64,000 nt of DNA from Chlorocebus sabaeus (lineage: Eukaryota; Chordata; Mammalia; Primates; Cercopithecidae). How positions within the stretch are numbered: the stretch's first letter is position 1; each line of letters opens with the position of its first letter. Below are positions 62,877 to 64,000 of the stretch, piece by piece. The notes under the pieces were generated by a model that had not been told where the DNA came from, did no database searches, and worked only from the letters and a program-made list of their open reading frames with translations. Where the stretch lies: assembly GCF_047675955.1 (NCBI RefSeq), contig NW_027328070.1, forward strand, positions 186,001 to 250,000, given 5' to 3'. A program made the translations under genes and the position numbers.

Positions 62877-64000
62877 TTGTGTTCTGTTAATTCATCTCAA
62901 AGAATTACAGCTTTCCCCTCAAGAAGCCTTCTGCTAAGACTGTTTTTGAGGAATTCCCAAAGTGATATGTGGAAGCCCATAGAGGGCTAGGGTGAAAATG
63001 GAAATATCCTAAGATACTTACCGAAGAGAAGCTGTCTGAAAAACTGCTTTGTGTTCTGTTAGTTCATCTCACAGAGCTACAGCTTTTCCCTCAAGAAGCC
63101 GTTCATTAAGACTGTTTTGTGAAATTTGGAAAGTGATATTTGGAAACCCATAGAGGACTATGGTGAAAAAGGAAATATCTTCCGTTAAAAACTGGAAAGA
63201 AGCATTCTGAGAAAATGCCGTGTCTTCTGTTAATACGTCTCACTGAGTTACAGCTTTCCTCTCAAGAAGCCTTTCGCTAAGACTGTTCTTGTGGGATTTG
63301 CAATGTGATATTTGGAAGCCCATAGAGGACTATGGTGAGAAAGGAAATATCCTCCGTTAAAAACTGGAAAGAAGATTTGTGAGAAAATGCTTTGTGTTCT
63401 GTTAATTCATCTCACAGAGTTAGAGCTTTCCCCTCAAGAAGCCTTTCGCTAAGACTGTTCTTGTGGAATTTGCAAAGTGATATTTGGAAGCCCATAGAGG
63501 TCTATGGTGAAAAAGGAAATATCCTCAGTTAAAAACTGGAAAGAAGCTTTCTGAGAAACTGCTTTGTGTTCAGTTAGTTCCTCTCACAGAGTTACAGCTT
63601 TCCCCTCAAGAAGGCTTTCGCCAAGACTGTTCATGTCGAATTTTCAAAGTGATAATTGGAATCCCATAGAGGGCTATGGTGAAAAAGGAAATATCCTAAG
63701 GTAAAAACTGAAAAGTAGGTTTCTGAGAAAATGTTTTGTGTTCTGTTAATTCATCTTACAGAGTTACAGCTTTACCCTCAAGAAGCCTTTCGCTAAGAAT
63801 TTTCTTCTGGAATTTGCAAAGTGATATTTGGAAACCCTATAGCCCTATGGTGAAAATGGAAATATCGTAAGATAAAAAACGAAAAGAAGGTTTCTGAGAA
63901 ACTTCTTTGAATTCTTTTAATTCACCTTACAGATTTACAGCTTTTATCTCCAGAATCCTTTCGCTAAGACTGTTCTTGTGGAATTTGCAAAATGTTTTTG
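62877..64000 (+). repeat. Truncated HOR unit: m1'-m7' (window edge)
   Basis: It holds m1' to m6' and the first 94 bases of m7' (from 63907) and stops at the window end. It shares 'gggctagggtg', 'cgccaagactg', 'taagaattttctt' and 'ttcaccttacag' with the 53613 unit, so it may continue either as another 31-mer or as a 23-mer. Confidence 0.9.

Larger units (their letters stand above)
1..64000 (+). repeat. Alpha-satellite (alphoid) array, probable Old World monkey centromere core
   Basis: The window is filled end to end with tandem monomers of 166-173 bp, mostly 172. They are all in one orientation and there is no interruption by unique DNA or mobile elements. Diagnostic monomer parts seen throughout are agaagctttctgagaaact, the ttgtgttctgttaattcat stretch, cagagttacagctttcccc, tttcgctaagactgttctt and aatttgcaaagtgatatt. 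The box ctatggtgaaaaaggaa matches the reverse complement of the pJ-alpha box of alphoid DNA. From memory, the wording is much closer to the African green monkey/macaque consensus than to human alphoid. Adjacent monomers differ clearly, while monomers one HOR apart are almost identical, which marks a recently homogenised core rather than a pericentromeric monomeric layer. Alpha satellite is the DNA on which primate kinetochores form. Whether this array carries CENP-A cannot be read from sequence. Confidence 0.95.

Noticed and set aside
1..64000. CRISPR array or bacterial tandem repeat
   Set aside because: The repeats are 172 bp with no unique spacers, and the sequence is alphoid.
1..64000. Human alpha satellite
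   Set aside because: The monomer shares the alphoid frame, but at many positions it reads as the Old World monkey type (for example 'ggaagcccatagagggc' and 'tttcgctaagactgttctt'), which is unlike the human consensus as I remember it.

Overview
The whole 64 kb is one uninterrupted satellite array. It is a head-to-tail series of about 171-172 bp alphoid (alpha-satellite) monomers, all in the same orientation. I see no gene, RNA gene, transposon insertion, inversion or unique flank. The monomer sequence looks like Old World monkey alpha satellite: it has an AAGCTT (HindIII) site in most monomers and a pJ-alpha type box (ctatggtgaaaaaggaa), and the overall wording matches the African green monkey/macaque consensus as I remember it. 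It is clearly further from the human consensus. The most economical reading is a homogenised centromere core of a cercopithecid primate. Species and chromosome cannot be named from the sequence alone.

The monomers form long higher-order repeats (HORs). I label monomers by start phase at the conserved 'ttgtgttctgtt' position. Kind m1-m22 makes a 22-mer of 3772 bp. A second block, m1'-m7', plus two extra monomers (x and m22'), appears from 20.3 kb onward. Layout: 1-100 is the tail of an m22. 101-7644 holds two 22-mers. 7645-17412 holds three 19-mers of 3256 bp, each a 22-mer lacking three monomers, with an m15/m18 fusion. 17413-20668 is a 19-monomer transition piece (m1-m17, x, m22'). 20669-25984 is a 31-mer of 5316 bp. 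25985-53612 holds seven 23-mers of 3946-3947 bp, each missing eight monomers of the 31-mer, with an m20/m6 fusion. 53613-58929 is a second, chimeric 31-mer. 58930-62876 is another 23-mer, and 62877-64000 is a truncated unit.

All four HOR lengths can be derived from one another by unequal crossover in register. Both clear deletion junctions fall in the same 15 bp stretch of the monomer. Above the HOR level there are larger recent duplications: a 7894 bp period (two 23-mers) over roughly 36-52 kb, and a 9264 bp shift (23-mer plus 31-mer) linking about 47.4-54.7 kb to 56.7-64.0 kb. Below it, m1-m3 resemble m5-m7, and m22-m1-m2 resemble m22'-m1'-m2'. No CENP-B box with the full essential core was seen, but a recurring site in m11 and m21 is one base short of it.

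Nothing here is likely to encode protein. Short 61-codon open frames recur because the monomer itself recurs. They begin mostly at TTG and are broken by single substitutions in sister copies.
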